Shown in pieces: positions 63,846 to 64,000 of a stretch of 64,000 bases of DNA. Made by a program: the position numbers and the translations under genes. How positions within the stretch are numbered: the stretch's first letter is position 1; every line of letters starts with the position of its first letter. A model generated the notes under the pieces. The model ran no database searches. It saw only the letters and a program-made list of their open reading frames with translations, and was not told the DNA's origin. Source of the stretch: Methylobacteriaceae bacterium (GTDB lineage: Bacteria > Pseudomonadota > Alphaproteobacteria > Rhizobiales > Beijerinckiaceae); assembly GCA_947444195.1 (NCBI GenBank), contig CANEZL010000009.1, positions 82,908-146,907 of the forward strand, in the 5' to 3' direction.

Positions 63846-64000
63846 ATGAAAAAGCTTCTCCTTGCCACGACCGTTCTGGCCGGCATGACCGGCGCCGCCG
63901 CTGCCGCCGACCTTCCGCGCCGTGCGGCTCCGCCTCCGGTGTTCACGCCGGTGCCTGTGTTCACCTGGACGGGCTTCTACGCCGGTTTCAACGCCGGCTA
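63846..64000 (+). CDS. Outer-membrane porin, 5' end only (Omp25/31 type)
   Basis: The first 51 codons of an outer-membrane barrel protein; the gene runs off the right edge. ATG 63846 follows AGGACCCA. The signal peptide (MKKLLLATTVLAGMTGAAAA) ends at AADLP, then a Pro-rich spacer leads into FTWTGFYAGFNAGY, the opening strand of Omp25/Omp31 porins. It is closer to the barrel at 18432 than to the polyproline pair. Confidence 0.88.
   Translation, partial: MKKLLLATTVLAGMTGAAAAADLPRRAAPPPVFTPVPVFTWTGFYAGFNAG

Overview
The window is very GC-rich DNA from an alphaproteobacterium of the order Hyphomicrobiales, most probably Methylobacterium or a close relative. The evidence is the strong G/C bias at third codon positions, the Flp/Tad pilus locus, the Omp25/31-type porins whose mature parts begin with Ala-Asp, the suf operon led by a second cysteine desulfurase behind Irr-like boxes, and the palindromic intergenic repeats. 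No tRNA, rRNA, CRISPR array, insertion sequence or prophage was seen. About 67 genes can be supported.

Layout. 1-8445 (minus strand) is a Flp/Tad (Cpa) pilus operon: flp pilin, cpaA, cpaB, cpaC, cpaD, cpaE, cpaF, tadB, and tadC cut by the window edge. A small protein resembling the secretin N-terminal domain (8814) faces away from it. 9459-14182 holds small regulators and enzymes: an SDR, a TetR regulator divergent from a RidA-like gene with three copies of one operator, a LysR regulator, a secreted lipocalin-like protein and an AraC regulator. 14505-15941 is manC/algA. 16244-19615 carries three outer-membrane barrel genes and a small secreted protein, followed by a DoxX-like membrane protein. 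20302-24489 (minus) is the cytochrome bo3 quinol oxidase operon cyoABCD.

24732-47562 is mostly housekeeping: a TrmJ-like RNA methyltransferase, an EVE-domain protein, an AhpD-like protein, a PdhS/PleC-like histidine kinase, an isoquinoline 1-oxidoreductase-type pair, a four-cysteine uracil-DNA glycosylase, pyrF, ygfZ divergent from a dihydroorotase-like gene, Nudix, pdxH, a DnaJ-like protein, fabI, ppk2 and a histidine phosphatase. 47721-51800 encodes a 1359-residue Pls/PosA-type single-module peptide synthetase: an adenylation and a carrier domain fused to membrane and hexapeptide-like domains.

53003-60470 is the suf operon (cysteine desulfurase, sufB, sufC, sufD, sufS, sufT, sufA) with two Irr-like boxes upstream and large inverted repeats inserted between sufB/sufC and sufD/sufS. 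The window ends with a diguanylate cyclase, an RhlE-type RNA helicase and the start of another porin.

The most interesting items are the Pls/PosA synthetase, the suf control region with its internal repeats, the triple TetR operator, a repeat family that supplies TAG stop codons, and a dihydroorotase-like protein with a changed metal-ligand motif.
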